A stretch of 64,000 nt of DNA from Malassezia japonica (taxonomy: Eukaryota; Basidiomycota; Malasseziomycetes; Malasseziales; Malasseziaceae): assembly GCF_029542785.1 (NCBI RefSeq), contig NC_083370.1, positions 1,672,001 through 1,736,000 of the forward strand. The letters run 5' to 3'. Numbering within the stretch: the stretch's first letter is position 1; every line of letters begins with the position of its first letter. Below are positions 49,833 to 60,680 of this stretch, piece by piece. The notes under the pieces were generated by a model. The model had not been told where the DNA came from, did no database searches, and saw nothing but the letters and a program-made list of their open reading frames with translations. The translations under genes were made by a program, and so were the position numbers.

Positions 49833-52386
49833 CTACTTCTTGAAGGAAAAAGCATTCTTAAACTTGCTCATATCCCGCACCTTGGGCTTGACCGGTTCGG
49901 GCTTGGCGGTCTGCGGCCCACTCGGCGGCTCAGGCACCTCTTTGGTGTCCTTTTTGAGCGCGTGCAGCGTCGCAGAGATCTTGCGCGAGCCCGACGACGG
50001 CGCCTCGGGCTCGGGCTCGGGCTCGGGCGCGGTCTGGTAGCGCAGGTCGTAGCGTGCCTGGGCCGAGAGCGTCTGGGGATAGATCGGCTTCGGCGGCGCC
50101 TGCTTCTTCTTGGGGTCGGGCTTCTTCTTCGACTCGGCCTCGGCCGCGCGGCGCTGCGCGACGTGCGGCGCGGGAGGCGCGGGCTGGCGCGACGAGCCCA
50201 TCACGCGCAGCTCGTTTATGAACGAGGAGGGTGTGTGGACGTGCGAGGAGCCAATGTACACGTCTGCATTCATCCGCGCGCCGACCTGGTAGGCAGTGCG
50301 CATCTCCGAGTAGGTCATGCCGCCCGCGACGTAGATCAGCACGCGCTGCGCGTTCGGGTTGCTGTTCTCCGCGAGCGGCGCCGAGACGGAGCCGCGCGGG
50401 GTGAGCATGCCGCCCGCGGTGGGAATCGAGGCCACCGAGTTGGCGCGCCCCTTTTGGTGCCACGTCGGCTTGGCGCTGCGCAGCGACGTCGAGCCGCTTG
50501 CGGTGCGTCCCGAGGACGCGTCAAAGCCGCGGCCGACGCGCGCGAGCGGCGAGTCCTTGCCGCCGGTGGCGTTGATGGCCGAGTGGAGCATCTGCGTCGC
50601 CATGTCGGTCGCGCTCGAGCCAAAGTTGGCGACGTTGCGCGGCGATAAGGACCCCGTCGCGAGCGTATCCGGGGGTGCGTCACGCACGTACGGGAAGAGC
50701 GACTGGTCGAGGCGCCCTGCCGCATGGTCCTCCATCATGGTCCGGATCAGCGGCTGGTAGCGGCTCAGCTCGTAGTCGGTCGGGTTGGAGCGCGGCTTGA
50801 GGTGTTTGCGCCGCTTGCGGAAGATGGCATCGAGGCCCGAGCCCGACGACTCGCGCACGATGCGCGCGCCGAGGTGCACAAGATTATTTACTGCATTCAT
50901 CTCGCCCGTGCCAAGGCGCGCATGCTGAAAGAGGCGGCGGCGGTCCTCGTCGTGGACGCCGTCGCAGAAAAGAATGTAGAGCGCGATGATGCGCACCTTG
51001 TCCGCGTTGGTGACCTGTGCGTCGTCAAGCAGTGGCACCATCTCTTCGACCAGTGCGCGGGGCCGCGAGCCCTGCGCCGTCTCGCCGGTGGCGCTATTTT
51101 GCTCGACCATCGCCTGCTCGGCGAGCTTGCTCTTTTCGAAACGGTCCATGCACTGCTGCGCGAGCGACAGGTGCAGCGACAGCTTCTCCTTGGTGGTCTG
51201 CATGTGCGGCAGCGACGCCAGCATGTCGCGCATGCCGTTGATCGACGTCGCGCCCGAAAACTGGCTGGCCTCGCCCATGTGCGACTCAAACTCGCGCTGG
51301 AGGTAGGCGATCGCCTCGGCAATGTGCAGGTGGCGGATCGCCTTGTAGATCTCGTCCTCGTCGTTGAGCTCGGCCATGCTCTCCTCGCGCTGCCCGTCCG
51401 AGTTGGTATACGTGTGCTTGTACCGCATACCTTCCTCGATCGGGAGCAGGTCGTTGATCATCGCCTGGTAGGTAAACTCGTGCAGGAACGGCGCTGAGGT
51501 GTCCATCGAGCGGTCCGTGACAAAGAGCACGCTCTGCGGCCGGCCCGGCTCGCCGAGCAGCTGGCCGCCTTTGGTGTACTCGTCGAGGGCCGCCTGCACG
51601 CGGAAGGCGAGCTGCTTGGTAAAGTGCTCGCCGACCTCGATCCTGCCTTCTGGCGGCGCGGCACGCTTCGGCGGGGGGACGTGCGGCGCGTTGCCGTCGA
51701 CCGTGTTTTCTTGTGCGCCGATCGCCAGCGGCCCCAGCGGCGTGGGGCTCGACGAGAGGTAGCGGATCTGTGGATTCTCGTTCAGCGTGATGCACAAATT
51801 GACTAGCGTCTGCGTCGCAACGTCCAGCTCGTCCTGCAGAAGTGCGAGCGACTCATCGTGGCTCGGCGCGTACGGCCCTTCCATCGGCTGGAAGAGCGAG
51901 TAGAGCGAGGTAGGCTGCTTCAGCACAAACGCCTGTGCCTCGATCGGCCACATGCTCAGGAACAGCTCGACAAGCTGCTTCAGACGCGGCGCCGCCTTGG
52001 ACGCAGTGAGCTTCTCCACGAGCTCGTCCGACACGGCGTCGACAAAGAAGATGTGCGCCGCGGCGTACTGTGGCGGGGTGTCGCCGCTCGGCGCGAGCTC
52101 CTTAATGAGGCGCTCGACATTCTGCGTCGTCGCACACAGAATGTACGCGGCCTCCATCGTCGGCTGGGGATCGCGCCGCTTCTCGATGTTCTCGACCTGG
52201 GTCACATTCAGCTCGAGAATATCAAACATGCGCATCACCGCCGACAGGTACTGCATCGTGTGCGAGTCGACCACGAGGTTCTTCCATCGTGACGCGGGCT
52301 GCACGGATTGTATCGCATTAAGATAGCCTGCGTTAGCCTCTCAACGTACGCTGCTTTACCAGCGTCTGCAGACTCTTGGCCGGCAT
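49833..52386 (-). CDS. SEC1: Sec1/Munc18 family protein, exocytic Sec1 type
   Basis: This SM protein binds plasma-membrane SNARE complexes in exocytosis. Exon 1 is 52386-52350 (37 bases, MPAKSLQTLVKQ). A 22-nt intron and exon 2 (52327-49833) follow; the protein is 843 aa. Splicing gives YLNAIQSVQPASRWKNLVVD, the conserved SM beginning, which is otherwise without an ATG. Domain 1 continues with FDILELNVTQVENIEKRR; DRSMDTSAPFLHEFTYQAM is the domain 3a signature. The C-terminal ~170 residues are a disordered Lys/Pro-rich tail that is longer than in yeast Sec1. It converges with BRN1 (12 bases) and is divergent from PAT1. Confidence 0.93.
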
Positions 52387-52436
52387 CGCGCCGAATGGTC
52401 CCTGCGCCGCCCCGGACCTGTGTTGTCCCTTCTTAT

Positions 52437-52452
52437 CACGTGGCACCACGTG
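52437..52452. promoter_or_regulatory. Two CACGTG E-boxes between SEC1 and PAT1
   Basis: Sites are at 52437-52442 and 52447-52452, in the 98-base divergent promoter, with the same ten-base start-to-start spacing as in the DGAT2/BRN1 promoter. Confidence 0.55.
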
Positions 52453-52484
52453 GTTTCTGCGTCCGCAGCCAGCATCTCCCGACC

Positions 52485-55040
52485 ATGTCCTTCTTTGGGT
52501 TCGACGCGAGCCTGCCAGGGAAGGGGGCGCCCGACGAGGAGTCGGCGCTCAATGACAAGATCGAGCGTGCGCTCGCAGCGAGTGCACAGGAAGACGTGGA
52601 GGTGTACACATGGGGTCAGGACACGTACGACGGACTGGGCGACCAGCTGCAGGAGACGAACGACGACCTGAACGAAGACACCTTTGGCACGTTCGCACAG
52701 GACGTCGGCAAGGACTTTGACTTTGGCCACGGGCAGCCGCAGGCTGCACAGGGCAAGAGCGACCGCAATGCGTCCGCGTTCGCCGCATCGTTCGACGACT
52801 TTTGGAGCACCCCGGCGCTGAGCGTCGACGTGCCCAAGCCGGAGCCCGAGCGCGCGCCGGCGCCGCGCCCGGCGACTCTCGACGAGGTCGAGGCGGAGCT
52901 GCGCACACAGCGCGCTCCCCCGCCCGCGCCGCCGGCCGGACGGCCGCTGACGCTCGAAGAGGTCGAGGCCGAGCTCCGCTCGCAACGCCCGGCGCCGGTG
53001 CCGAGCGCGCCGGTGCAGCCTGCGCCGGTACCAAGCATGCCGGTGGCTGCTACTGCTGCTGCTGCTGCTGCGGCTGCTACTACGCCGCCGGTGCCGCCGC
53101 CCGCGGCCAGTGCGCCGCCGGCAGGCATGCCGCTCGTCCGCCCTACGGCGCCTCCGGCTGCGGCGCCCGCTGCGCCTGTGCCGCCTCCGAACCCCCAGGC
53201 GGCGCACCTTGCGCGCATGCGTGCGATGCTCGAGGCGTGCCCCCAGGCGGTGCAGCAGGCGATCCTGTCGCTCCCTCCTCCGATCCAGTTTGATTCGCTG
53301 GAAGAGGTCGGTGCGCGGTTCCCTGCGCTGCTTGTCCCGGGCAACGCGTCGACGAGCGAGGAGCAGGCCGCGATCCAGCTCCTCCTTTCCACTGCTCCGT
53401 CGCGTATGCAGCAGTGGCAGGCCGCCGAGGAGAAGCGTCGTGCCAAGGCCGCCAAGCTCGCGCAGATCACGCGCTACAACGGCATCATGTCGGGCTCGGA
53501 CAAGGACTTTATTACGCGGATCCAGATCAGCCACCTGGTGACGCCCGATCCGTACACGGACGACTTTTACGCGCACGTCTTTTTTGCCGTGCGTGGCGGC
53601 GGCCGCCGCATTCCCCTGCCCGACGCGTCGACCGTGGAGGCGATCGAGCAACACAAGAGCGAGGACAAGAAAGGCCCCCGCCGCAAGCTTACGCGGCACG
53701 AAAATGCGATGCTGCGCATGCAGCAGCAGGTCGAGCGCCTCGTCGATAGCCGCAAGAAGCGCGAGGCCAAAGGGAGCGCCACCGGCCTCGAAGGCACGCT
53801 CGGCCGTGTCTCGCTGTCGTCTGCGAACAAGCCCCGCCAGATTTTGCAGGTGATCCACGCAAAAGGCTCGCACGAGGCGCAGTCGGACGCCAAGCCCGGC
53901 GCGGCGGAGGACGCGATGCGTGCGGCGCTCCAAGGCGCTTCGCTCGACGACGCGTCGCTGCGCACGCACGGCACGCAAAAGCGCGAATCGCTCTCGCGCC
54001 GCGAGTCGCTCGTGATCCTCGAGCAGCTCTATGCAATTGTGCTGCGCCTCGAGCAGCTGCGCCGCGAGCCTGCGCTCGATGCTGACCTCGACGCGATGCG
54101 CGAGCAAAAGCAGCTCACCGACAAGCTCTGGGACGAGCTGCGCGTGCTCGAGCCGCTTGACGTGTCGGATCCTCATCCGTTCGTCTCGCTGCTAAACCAC
54201 GTAAAAGGCAAGCGTCTGCTGCCCCGCGCGCTGCGCCTGCTCGATCCCGAGCAGGGCCTGGCGACGCTGACGATGCTCATTGCGTCTTTCTCGTCGCTGG
54301 ACGCGGTGCGGAACTATGCGCCGTGGGAGCAGTACCAGGCGCTGGAAGCGCTGCCCCACGCCCGCGCCCCGCTCACCGCCACACACGCGGCCGAGATTGG
54401 GCGCAGCATCGACGCGTTTGGCAACTCGGTGCTTTTCAACATGATCTCGCTCATCAACCAGGCGCCGCTGCGCATTGTGAGCGGCATGCTCGCGCTGCTG
54501 ATGGAACGCAACGATATCGTGTTCTGCGCCAAGACGCGCCCGGGTGTCTCGGTGCTTACTGTGCTCCTCTCGCGCGCCGAGACGCTGCGCCAGGCGGCCT
54601 CGGCCGCGGTGCCGATCGGCGAGGCGACGCCGAGCGCCGACGAGGTCGAGCAGTGGAGCAACGTCTTTGGCGTGCTCCTTGACCGCCTCGCGGCGCACGG
54701 GCAGCTTGCGCAGCTCTTCCCTTCGACGCGCGTCCAGGCGGCGCTGCCGTTCGGCGTGGATGTATACCTGGCCCATGCCTCGCGCAAGGAGGGCTCGCGC
54801 TTCAGCATCGACGCGGAAGACGAGCCGGTCTGGAACCTCATGGCGCTCTTTGCCATCCACTCGGACCTCAACCAGCAGCAGGTGCTGGTGCAGGAGCTGC
54901 GCGAAAAGATCCTCGCGAATATCATTGCCGCAAACGAGGCCAAGAGCAAGGGGGCGAAGCAGGAGGAGGACGTGCGCATCCGCAACGTCAACCTCTTGCT
55001 GCATGCTCTGAACCTCGACGCTGCTCAGATTACGTTATAA
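52485..55040 (+). CDS. PAT1: mRNA decay factor Pat1
   Basis: Pat1 bridges deadenylation and decapping in P-bodies. The single exon encodes 851 aa. It starts MSFFGFDASLP, as in other fungal Pat1 proteins. An acidic N-terminal part with FDDFW follows. Two LEEVEAELRxQR-like repeats and a long Ala/Pro linker (with a short GCT/GCG Ala run near 53050-53085) come next. The conserved core begins about residue 340 (KAAKLAQITRYNGIMSGSDKDFITRIQISHLVTPDPY) and leads into the alpha-alpha superhelix of the C-terminal half. The window also encodes the decapping subunit Dcp1, about 22 kb away. The stop is seven bases from that of the convergent BRCT gene. Confidence 0.93.
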   Translation: MSFFGFDASLPGKGAPDEESALNDKIERALAASAQEDVEVYTWGQDTYDGLGDQLQETNDDLNEDTFGTFAQDVGKDFDFGHGQPQAAQGKSDRNASAFAASFDDFWSTPALSVDVPKPEPERAPAPRPATLDEVEAELRTQRAPPPAPPAGRPLTLEEVEAELRSQRPAPVPSAPVQPAPVPSMPVAATAAAAAAAATTPPVPPPAASAPPAGMPLVRPTAPPAAAPAAPVPPPNPQAAHLARMRAMLEACPQAVQQAILSLPPPIQFDSLEEVGARFPALLVPGNASTSEEQAAIQLLLSTAPSRMQQWQAAEEKRRAKAAKLAQITRYNGIMSGSDKDFITRIQISHLVTPDPYTDDFYAHVFFAVRGGGRRIPLPDASTVEAIEQHKSEDKKGPRRKLTRHENAMLRMQQQVERLVDSRKKREAKGSATGLEGTLGRVSLSSANKPRQILQVIHAKGSHEAQSDAKPGAAEDAMRAALQGASLDDASLRTHGTQKRESLSRRESLVILEQLYAIVLRLEQLRREPALDADLDAMREQKQLTDKLWDELRVLEPLDVSDPHPFVSLLNHVKGKRLLPRALRLLDPEQGLATLTMLIASFSSLDAVRNYAPWEQYQALEALPHARAPLTATHAAEIGRSIDAFGNSVLFNMISLINQAPLRIVSGMLALLMERNDIVFCAKTRPGVSVLTVLLSRAETLRQAASAAVPIGEATPSADEVEQWSNVFGVLLDRLAAHGQLAQLFPSTRVQAALPFGVDVYLAHASRKEGSRFSIDAEDEPVWNLMALFAIHSDLNQQQVLVQELREKILANIIAANEAKSKGAKQEEDVRIRNVNLLLHALNLDAAQITL

Positions 55041-55047
55041 AAGTAGA

Positions 55048-57866
55048 CTACAGATGCAGCGCATACTCCTCGTCCCACTGCATGTCCTGACGCAGGACCC
55101 CGGCGAGAATCAGCTCGGGCGTCCAGAGCGGCAAAACGTGGCCGTGCTTGGCACACTGCTCACGCAGCGCGCCGAGCTGCTTCGCCTCCTCGCGCGAGCC
55201 AATGACGTGGTGGTGGGCGGCATCGGCGACCAGCACCTTGGCCGAGGCACTCGACAGCGAGGCAGCCTGACCACCAGCCGCTGCAATGACATGGCGCAGC
55301 ACGTCTTTGCTGGGCTGCACACCTTTGCCGAGGTAGAACGTGTGGCCCTCCAGCAGCGCGCCGGGCGCCGCACGGCTCGTCGCAAGCGCATTCGACAGCG
55401 TCATGTTCCACTTGGCCTCTTTTTCACGGTCGACCAGCGCATAGCGCGAGGCATCGACCAGCGCTTTGCGCTTCACCACCTCTTTCAGCCAGTCCACCGA
55501 CACGATCTCGACCGTGCCGAGGGCAATGGCACACAGCATCTTCTCCGTGCGCGTAAGCCCTTTGGCGACAAGGTGCGTCGCCTGCGACACATCGTCGACA
55601 CGCGTCACTTGCAGCGCATCGAGGACCTGCAGCGTGTTCGGCTTGAGCTCGACCGAGGTCGTCGCAAGGCACACGCCATCAACCTTGCCGCGCTTGCGCG
55701 CAGACGTCGGCGTCGCACGACGCTCGCCCGTGTCCGACTTGCGCTTGGAGCGGGCGGGCGTGTGCACGCCCAGCTCGGCCTCGGCAAGCTGCTCGTCCGA
55801 GGGGAGCGAAGGACGCGAAGTTGGGCGCGCCGAGGGGCGTGCAGAAGAGGCGTCTGGCTGAGGAGCCACAGGAGACGGCTCGGAAGCGGCGGCCGACTGG
55901 TCGGCGTCGGGGTGAAGGGCCTTGGCGTCCTGCACAGCAGGGCTAGTAGGGTCGGCAGAAGCGTCAGGATGGACAGATTCTTTGGTAAGGTCCTCGGCAG
56001 TGTCGTGGGCGTGCTCGGACTCGTGCTCCTGTCCAGGTTCGACGTGCTCAGGTTCGACGTGCTCCTGTTCGACGTGCTCAGGCTCGATATCGTCGCGCTC
56101 GTGGACCTCGGCCTGCTCAGCGTCACGAACATGCTCGGGCTCGACGTGTTCGGGCTCGACCTCGTTGGGCTCGGGCACGTCAGGGTACTCCTCGCCCTTT
56201 TCGCCCTCCTCGCCCTCCTCGCCTTCCTCAATAGGCTCATCACGCTCCGTCTCCGCCTCCTTCCCTTTCCCTTTTCCTTGCCCATCCACCACAATCTCTT
56301 GCACGCTTTCATCGACGGCGCTCGTCACACGGCCATTCGCAGGGGTATCCGCCGTCGGGGTATCGTTCGTCTCCGGCTCCTCCTCCGGCTCCGGCGTCGC
56401 CTGCGACCGCTCCGGCTCTGGTGCGGCTTCGGCCGTCACCAGCCACGGCTTGAGGCTCGCGTCCGGCACACTTGCCTGGCCGACGACTGCCTTGAGCTGC
56501 GCGGCGCCCGGAAACGTAATAAACTGGCTCTGTGCCAGGTTTTGGTTCGTCCACGTCGCAAAGCACTGCTCGAGCCAGATGTGGTTCACGATCGGAATGT
56601 TCCACTCGCGCGCCTTGAGCACCTTTTCGCCCGAGAGGTCCAGCGCGATGCACACATGGTGCGACGGCGTCATGTGCGGCGTAAAGGTGCCGCCCATCTT
56701 GGCAATCAGGTCCTTGAGGTAGGTACGCTGCGCACCCGAGTAGTTGGTAATCGTCACCGTCAGGCGGTCAAAGCCCGGTACCGGGCTCTCGGGGTACGGA
56801 AAGTGCAGCAGACGGTCGCGCGGCGAGCTCATGCGCCCTTTCGAGAGGATCTGCACGAGCCACGGGAGCGTGCCGACCGTCGTGTCCTCGCGCATCGCCG
56901 CGCCAAATTCGCGGCTCTCGCGGAAGCGCGCCACGACCAGGTCCGCATCGCGCACAGCCTGCTGCACTGCCGCGTCGTTTGCGTCCTCGGCGAGCGTCTC
57001 GAGGCACGTTCCGCCGGCGCCCACCACGCGATCACGCAGCGAGTGCAGCTCGGGATGCGACTCGAGTGCGCCGCCGTGGATGTCGCGTGCAAAGAGCACC
57101 CTTTTTCCCGCGAGCACCGCGCCGCCTGCATCGTCTGGCGAGTGCGACGGCGAAGAAGGGACGTCCTGCGGACGGTCCCACGACGCACACATGCACGTCG
57201 GCAGCGCGTCGGGCTTGTTCAGGTCAAACACAAAGTCGCGCAGCGGCAGGCGGCGGTTCAGGCGAAAACTATCATTGACCCAATGTGGTGCGACGACCGC
57301 GATGCGAATGTCGGGCCGCTCTTCGAGCGCACGCACCTTGGACGTGTCGCGCGACGCGGTGACGAGGTGCGTCACCTCTTCGCACAGTGTCTGCTTCACC
57401 GCGCCACCGAGCGACTCGACCGCCGCAGCGATCATCTCTTGGTCGTGCGGCGACATTCCCGCGCAGCTCACAACCACCCCCGAAAAGAGGCGCTGGGGAT
57501 CCGGCGAGTAGAGGCCCTCGGGCTGCAGCTGGCGCAGCGCGATCGAGCGCGTGACCCACAGCGGCTGGGTGAGTGTGGATACGTACGGTGACTGCGCACG
57601 GGTGCGACGCATCCCTTGCGCACTGGGCATCCGCGAGCGGCGTGCACCAGCGCCCCTGCGCGCAGTGCAGCGACTCGGTGACGAGGTGTGTCACGTTCTT
57701 CTCAAACGACGTGCGCGACTGCGCGTCGGTGGCGACCTGTGCGCCATGGCTCTCGAGCGCTGCACGAAGCTGTATTAGTTTCATCACGCACTTCGTCTTT
57801 ATCGCGAGTTCCGAGTGTGTCCGCGAGCACGTAACGCACCCCCCCGAACAGCGCACGCTCCGCCAT
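55048..57866 (-). CDS. RTT107: Multi-BRCT genome-stability protein (Rtt107/Brc1 type)
   Basis: Exons are 57866-57792, 57769-57587 and 57564-55048 (924 aa), with two 22-nt introns, the first with donor GTGCGT and branch CTAAT. BRCT 1 starts at residue 2 (ALFGGVRYVLAD, KNVTHLVTESL). The junction gives CAVTPLWVTRSI, typical of BRCT linkers. Further BRCT repeats occur at about 110-190, 215-300 and 305-400, then a ~250-residue acidic region with EPEHV repeats, and two C-terminal BRCT domains (VSVDWLKEVVKRKAL near the fifth). This layout fits scaffold proteins recruited to gamma-H2A at damaged forks. PTIP-like proteins are the alternative name. Confidence 0.87.
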
Positions 57867-57896
57867 TTCGACGCGTCGAGCAAGTGTTGCGCGCAC

Positions 57897-57931
57897 CACG
57901 TGGCTCGTGTGCTTGGCGTGATCGGCACGTG
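57897..57931. promoter_or_regulatory. Two CACGTG E-boxes between RTT107 and the sulfate permease gene
   Basis: Sites are at 57897-57902 and 57926-57931 in the 258-base divergent promoter. In yeast, CACGTG bound by Cbf1 controls sulfur-assimilation genes, so a role in sulfate uptake control is plausible; here it is inference. Confidence 0.5.
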
Positions 57932-58124
57932 GCGTTAACGCCCTTGCCTCTCCACGCGCGGCGTTTCTTGCAGGAATTGCGTGCTTGCGAAGTTTAAATT
58001 GGTCTTAGGAGCTACGCATGAGGTGATCCGAGGAAGGGGAGCCGCGCCCCCCTCTTCTTCCTTCACTTTGCTGCCGAGCTTATAATCTAGGGCGTCCGTG
58101 TCCATTATCAACTCTATTATCGCC

Positions 58125-60680
58125 ATGCAGCCAGCTCCTGCGGGGCGAGAGTCCACCCCGGGCCGTTTCTGGCACAATGCCAAGCGGTTCGGCAAGACGC
58201 TCGTGCGCTACGACGACACGGAGGCCAACCGCCTGGGTATCCCCATGGTCGGCGTGAAAGACTTTGCGCACGACCACTATGAGAACCCGTTCTACGCGAC
58301 GCTAAACTACCTCGACTCGCTTTTCCCGTTCCGCCGCTGGATCCTCTCGTACAACTCGACGTGGTTCGTCGGCGATCTGATTTCGGGTATCACGGTCGGC
58401 CTTGTGGTCGTGCCGCAGTCCATGTCGTACGCCAACGTCGCTGGCCTCAAGCCCGAGTTTGGTCTCTACTCGTCGTTCGTCGGTGTCGTGATCTATGCGC
58501 TGTTTGCCACCTCCAAGGACGTGACGATCGGACCGGTGGCGGTCATGTCGCTGCAGACGCACAATGTCATCCAAAAGGTCTTGCAAACGCACCCGGAAGT
58601 CACGCCGGAAATTATCGCATCCGCGCTTGCATTCCTCTGTGGTATTATCACGCTCGGCGTCGGTCTCCTGCGCCTGGGCTGGATCGTCGAGTTCATTCCC
58701 GCGCCGGCCGTGAGCGGTTTCATGACGGGATCCGCGTTGACCATTCTCGTCGGCCAGCTGCCCAAGCTCCTCGGTGAAAAAGGCGTGAACGGCAACGATG
58801 CCATGTACAAGATCGCGATCAACTTTTTCAAAAAGCTGCCTACCGCCAAGATGGATGCCGCGTTTGGTGTTACGGCTTTGGTTTTCCTCTATCTCGTACG
58901 CTGGTCGTGCAACTGGGTCGCGAAACGCTACCCAAGGTACGCGCGCGCCGCATTCTTCATCTCGGTAATGCGCAGTGCGTTTGTCATCATCATCCTCACC
59001 GCCGCGAGTCGCGCATGGGTCGGCACGCACTACCACGACAAGAAAAAGTACCCTATCAGCCTGATTCTCGATGTGCCCCGTGGCTTTAAGCACATGGGCC
59101 AGCCGGTACTCCCGACCGATGTGCTCTCGGCCATCGGCCCGAACCTGCCCGCGTCGGTGATTGTGCTGCTGCTCGAGCACATTGCCATCTCCAAGTCGTT
59201 CGGCCGTCTGAACAACTACAAGATCAACCCGAACCAGGAACTGGTCGCGATCGGTGTCACGAACCTGGTCGGCCCGTGCTTTGGCGGTTACGCGGCAACC
59301 GGCTCCTTCTCGCGCTCTGCGATCAAGTCCAAGTCGGGTGTGCGCACGCCGCTTGCGGGCTGGATCACGGCGATTGTCGTGCTAATTGCCATCTACGCTC
59401 TGTCGGGCGTTTTCTTCTGGATTCCGAACGCGGCGCTCTCGGCAGTGATTATCCACGCGGTGGGTGACCTGATTGCGCCCCCGGCGCTCCTGTACAAGTT
59501 CTGGCTGATGAACCCGCTCGAGCTCTTGATTTGGGTTGCGGCCGTGGTCGTGACCATCTTTACCAGTGTCGACTACGGTGTGTACACCTCGATCGCGGCC
59601 TCGGCAGCGCTCCTGTTGGTTCGCATTGCACGCCCTCGTGGACACTGGCTGGGTGTGGTGCGTGTGCAGCACGACCCGTCGGTCGCGGGCGGCGCTCAGG
59701 TCCGCAACGTCTATGTGCCTATGGACACGCAGGACGGCCTGCGCGACCCGTCGGTGCACGTCGCGCCGCCGCCACCCGGTATCTTTGTGTACCGTGTCGA
59801 GGAGTCATTCACCTACCCGAACGCCTCGCGCATGTCGGACATTATCATCGACAAGGTCAAGGCCGAGACACGCCCGGGCAAGCTCCAGGTGATGCGCAAG
59901 GGCGATCGGCCGTGGAACGACCCCGGACCGCCCAACCCACTGCTGATCAAGTTCTGGCGCAAGGCCACGCTCTACCACCGCCGCCACGCGGATGCCAAGA
60001 CGGTCGACGAGGACATGGCCGACAAGGACTTGGAGCGCCGCAACGATCCGCGGCCGCTTCTGCGTGCGATCGTGCTCGACTTTGGGTCGGTGAGCAACAT
60101 CGACTCGACCTCGGTCCAGGTGCTGGTCGATCTGCGCAACGCGCTCGAGCTGTACCGCGGCGCGCCGGTCGAGTTCCACTTTGCGCATATCCTCTCGCCG
60201 TGGATCCGCCGTGGCCTGCTCGCCGGTGACTTTGGTACCGGCACGGTCCGCCGCCATGTGACCGAGATCGCGGCCGTGGTGCCGGCGCACGACGACCGCG
60301 AGGTCGGTGTGCGCAACTCGCCGGTGCCGGGTACCAAGATCGTCGAAGACGCCCACGCCCAGCCCCAGCACGAAGACATTGTGCGCGATGCGCCCACCAG
60401 CTCCACGGACCTCGAGGCACAGGCGCCGGCACAGCCGGACAAGGGCTCGTTTGACGACGAGATCAAGAACCTCGATGCGATCTACGGCAACAACAAGGCC
60501 GAACAGGAATCGCTCGACCTCGGGGCTGGAAGTATCACCGTTCCGATTCTGTGGAACAATGAACTCACGCCGTACTTCCACCTCGACCTCGCCGGTGCAG
60601 TCTCGTCGGCGCTCGAAAGCGCGCCGGCAGAAAGCCAGGCGCCAGAGGTGGCGACGCCGAGTGACCACCACACCCCTTAA
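58125..60680 (+). CDS. SUL1: Sulfate permease (SulP/SLC26 family)
   Basis: This plasma-membrane sulfate importer is encoded by a single exon (851 aa). The SulP core starts after ~75 residues: DLISGITVGLVVVPQSMSYANVAG, then GLYSSFVGVVIYALFATSKD and about ten further hydrophobic segments through FTSVDYGVYTSIAASAALLL. The STAS domain is at about 590-720 (LLRAIVLDFGSVSNIDSTSVQVL), followed by a charged ~120-residue tail. The EHIAISKSFGRLNNYKINPNQE block is conserved in fungal Sul proteins. The ATG at 58125 is the first in frame. Confidence 0.94.
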   Translation: MQPAPAGRESTPGRFWHNAKRFGKTLVRYDDTEANRLGIPMVGVKDFAHDHYENPFYATLNYLDSLFPFRRWILSYNSTWFVGDLISGITVGLVVVPQSMSYANVAGLKPEFGLYSSFVGVVIYALFATSKDVTIGPVAVMSLQTHNVIQKVLQTHPEVTPEIIASALAFLCGIITLGVGLLRLGWIVEFIPAPAVSGFMTGSALTILVGQLPKLLGEKGVNGNDAMYKIAINFFKKLPTAKMDAAFGVTALVFLYLVRWSCNWVAKRYPRYARAAFFISVMRSAFVIIILTAASRAWVGTHYHDKKKYPISLILDVPRGFKHMGQPVLPTDVLSAIGPNLPASVIVLLLEHIAISKSFGRLNNYKINPNQELVAIGVTNLVGPCFGGYAATGSFSRSAIKSKSGVRTPLAGWITAIVVLIAIYALSGVFFWIPNAALSAVIIHAVGDLIAPPALLYKFWLMNPLELLIWVAAVVVTIFTSVDYGVYTSIAASAALLLVRIARPRGHWLGVVRVQHDPSVAGGAQVRNVYVPMDTQDGLRDPSVHVAPPPPGIFVYRVEESFTYPNASRMSDIIIDKVKAETRPGKLQVMRKGDRPWNDPGPPNPLLIKFWRKATLYHRRHADAKTVDEDMADKDLERRNDPRPLLRAIVLDFGSVSNIDSTSVQVLVDLRNALELYRGAPVEFHFAHILSPWIRRGLLAGDFGTGTVRRHVTEIAAVVPAHDDREVGVRNSPVPGTKIVEDAHAQPQHEDIVRDAPTSSTDLEAQAPAQPDKGSFDDEIKNLDAIYGNNKAEQESLDLGAGSITVPILWNNELTPYFHLDLAGAVSSALESAPAESQAPEVATPSDHHTP

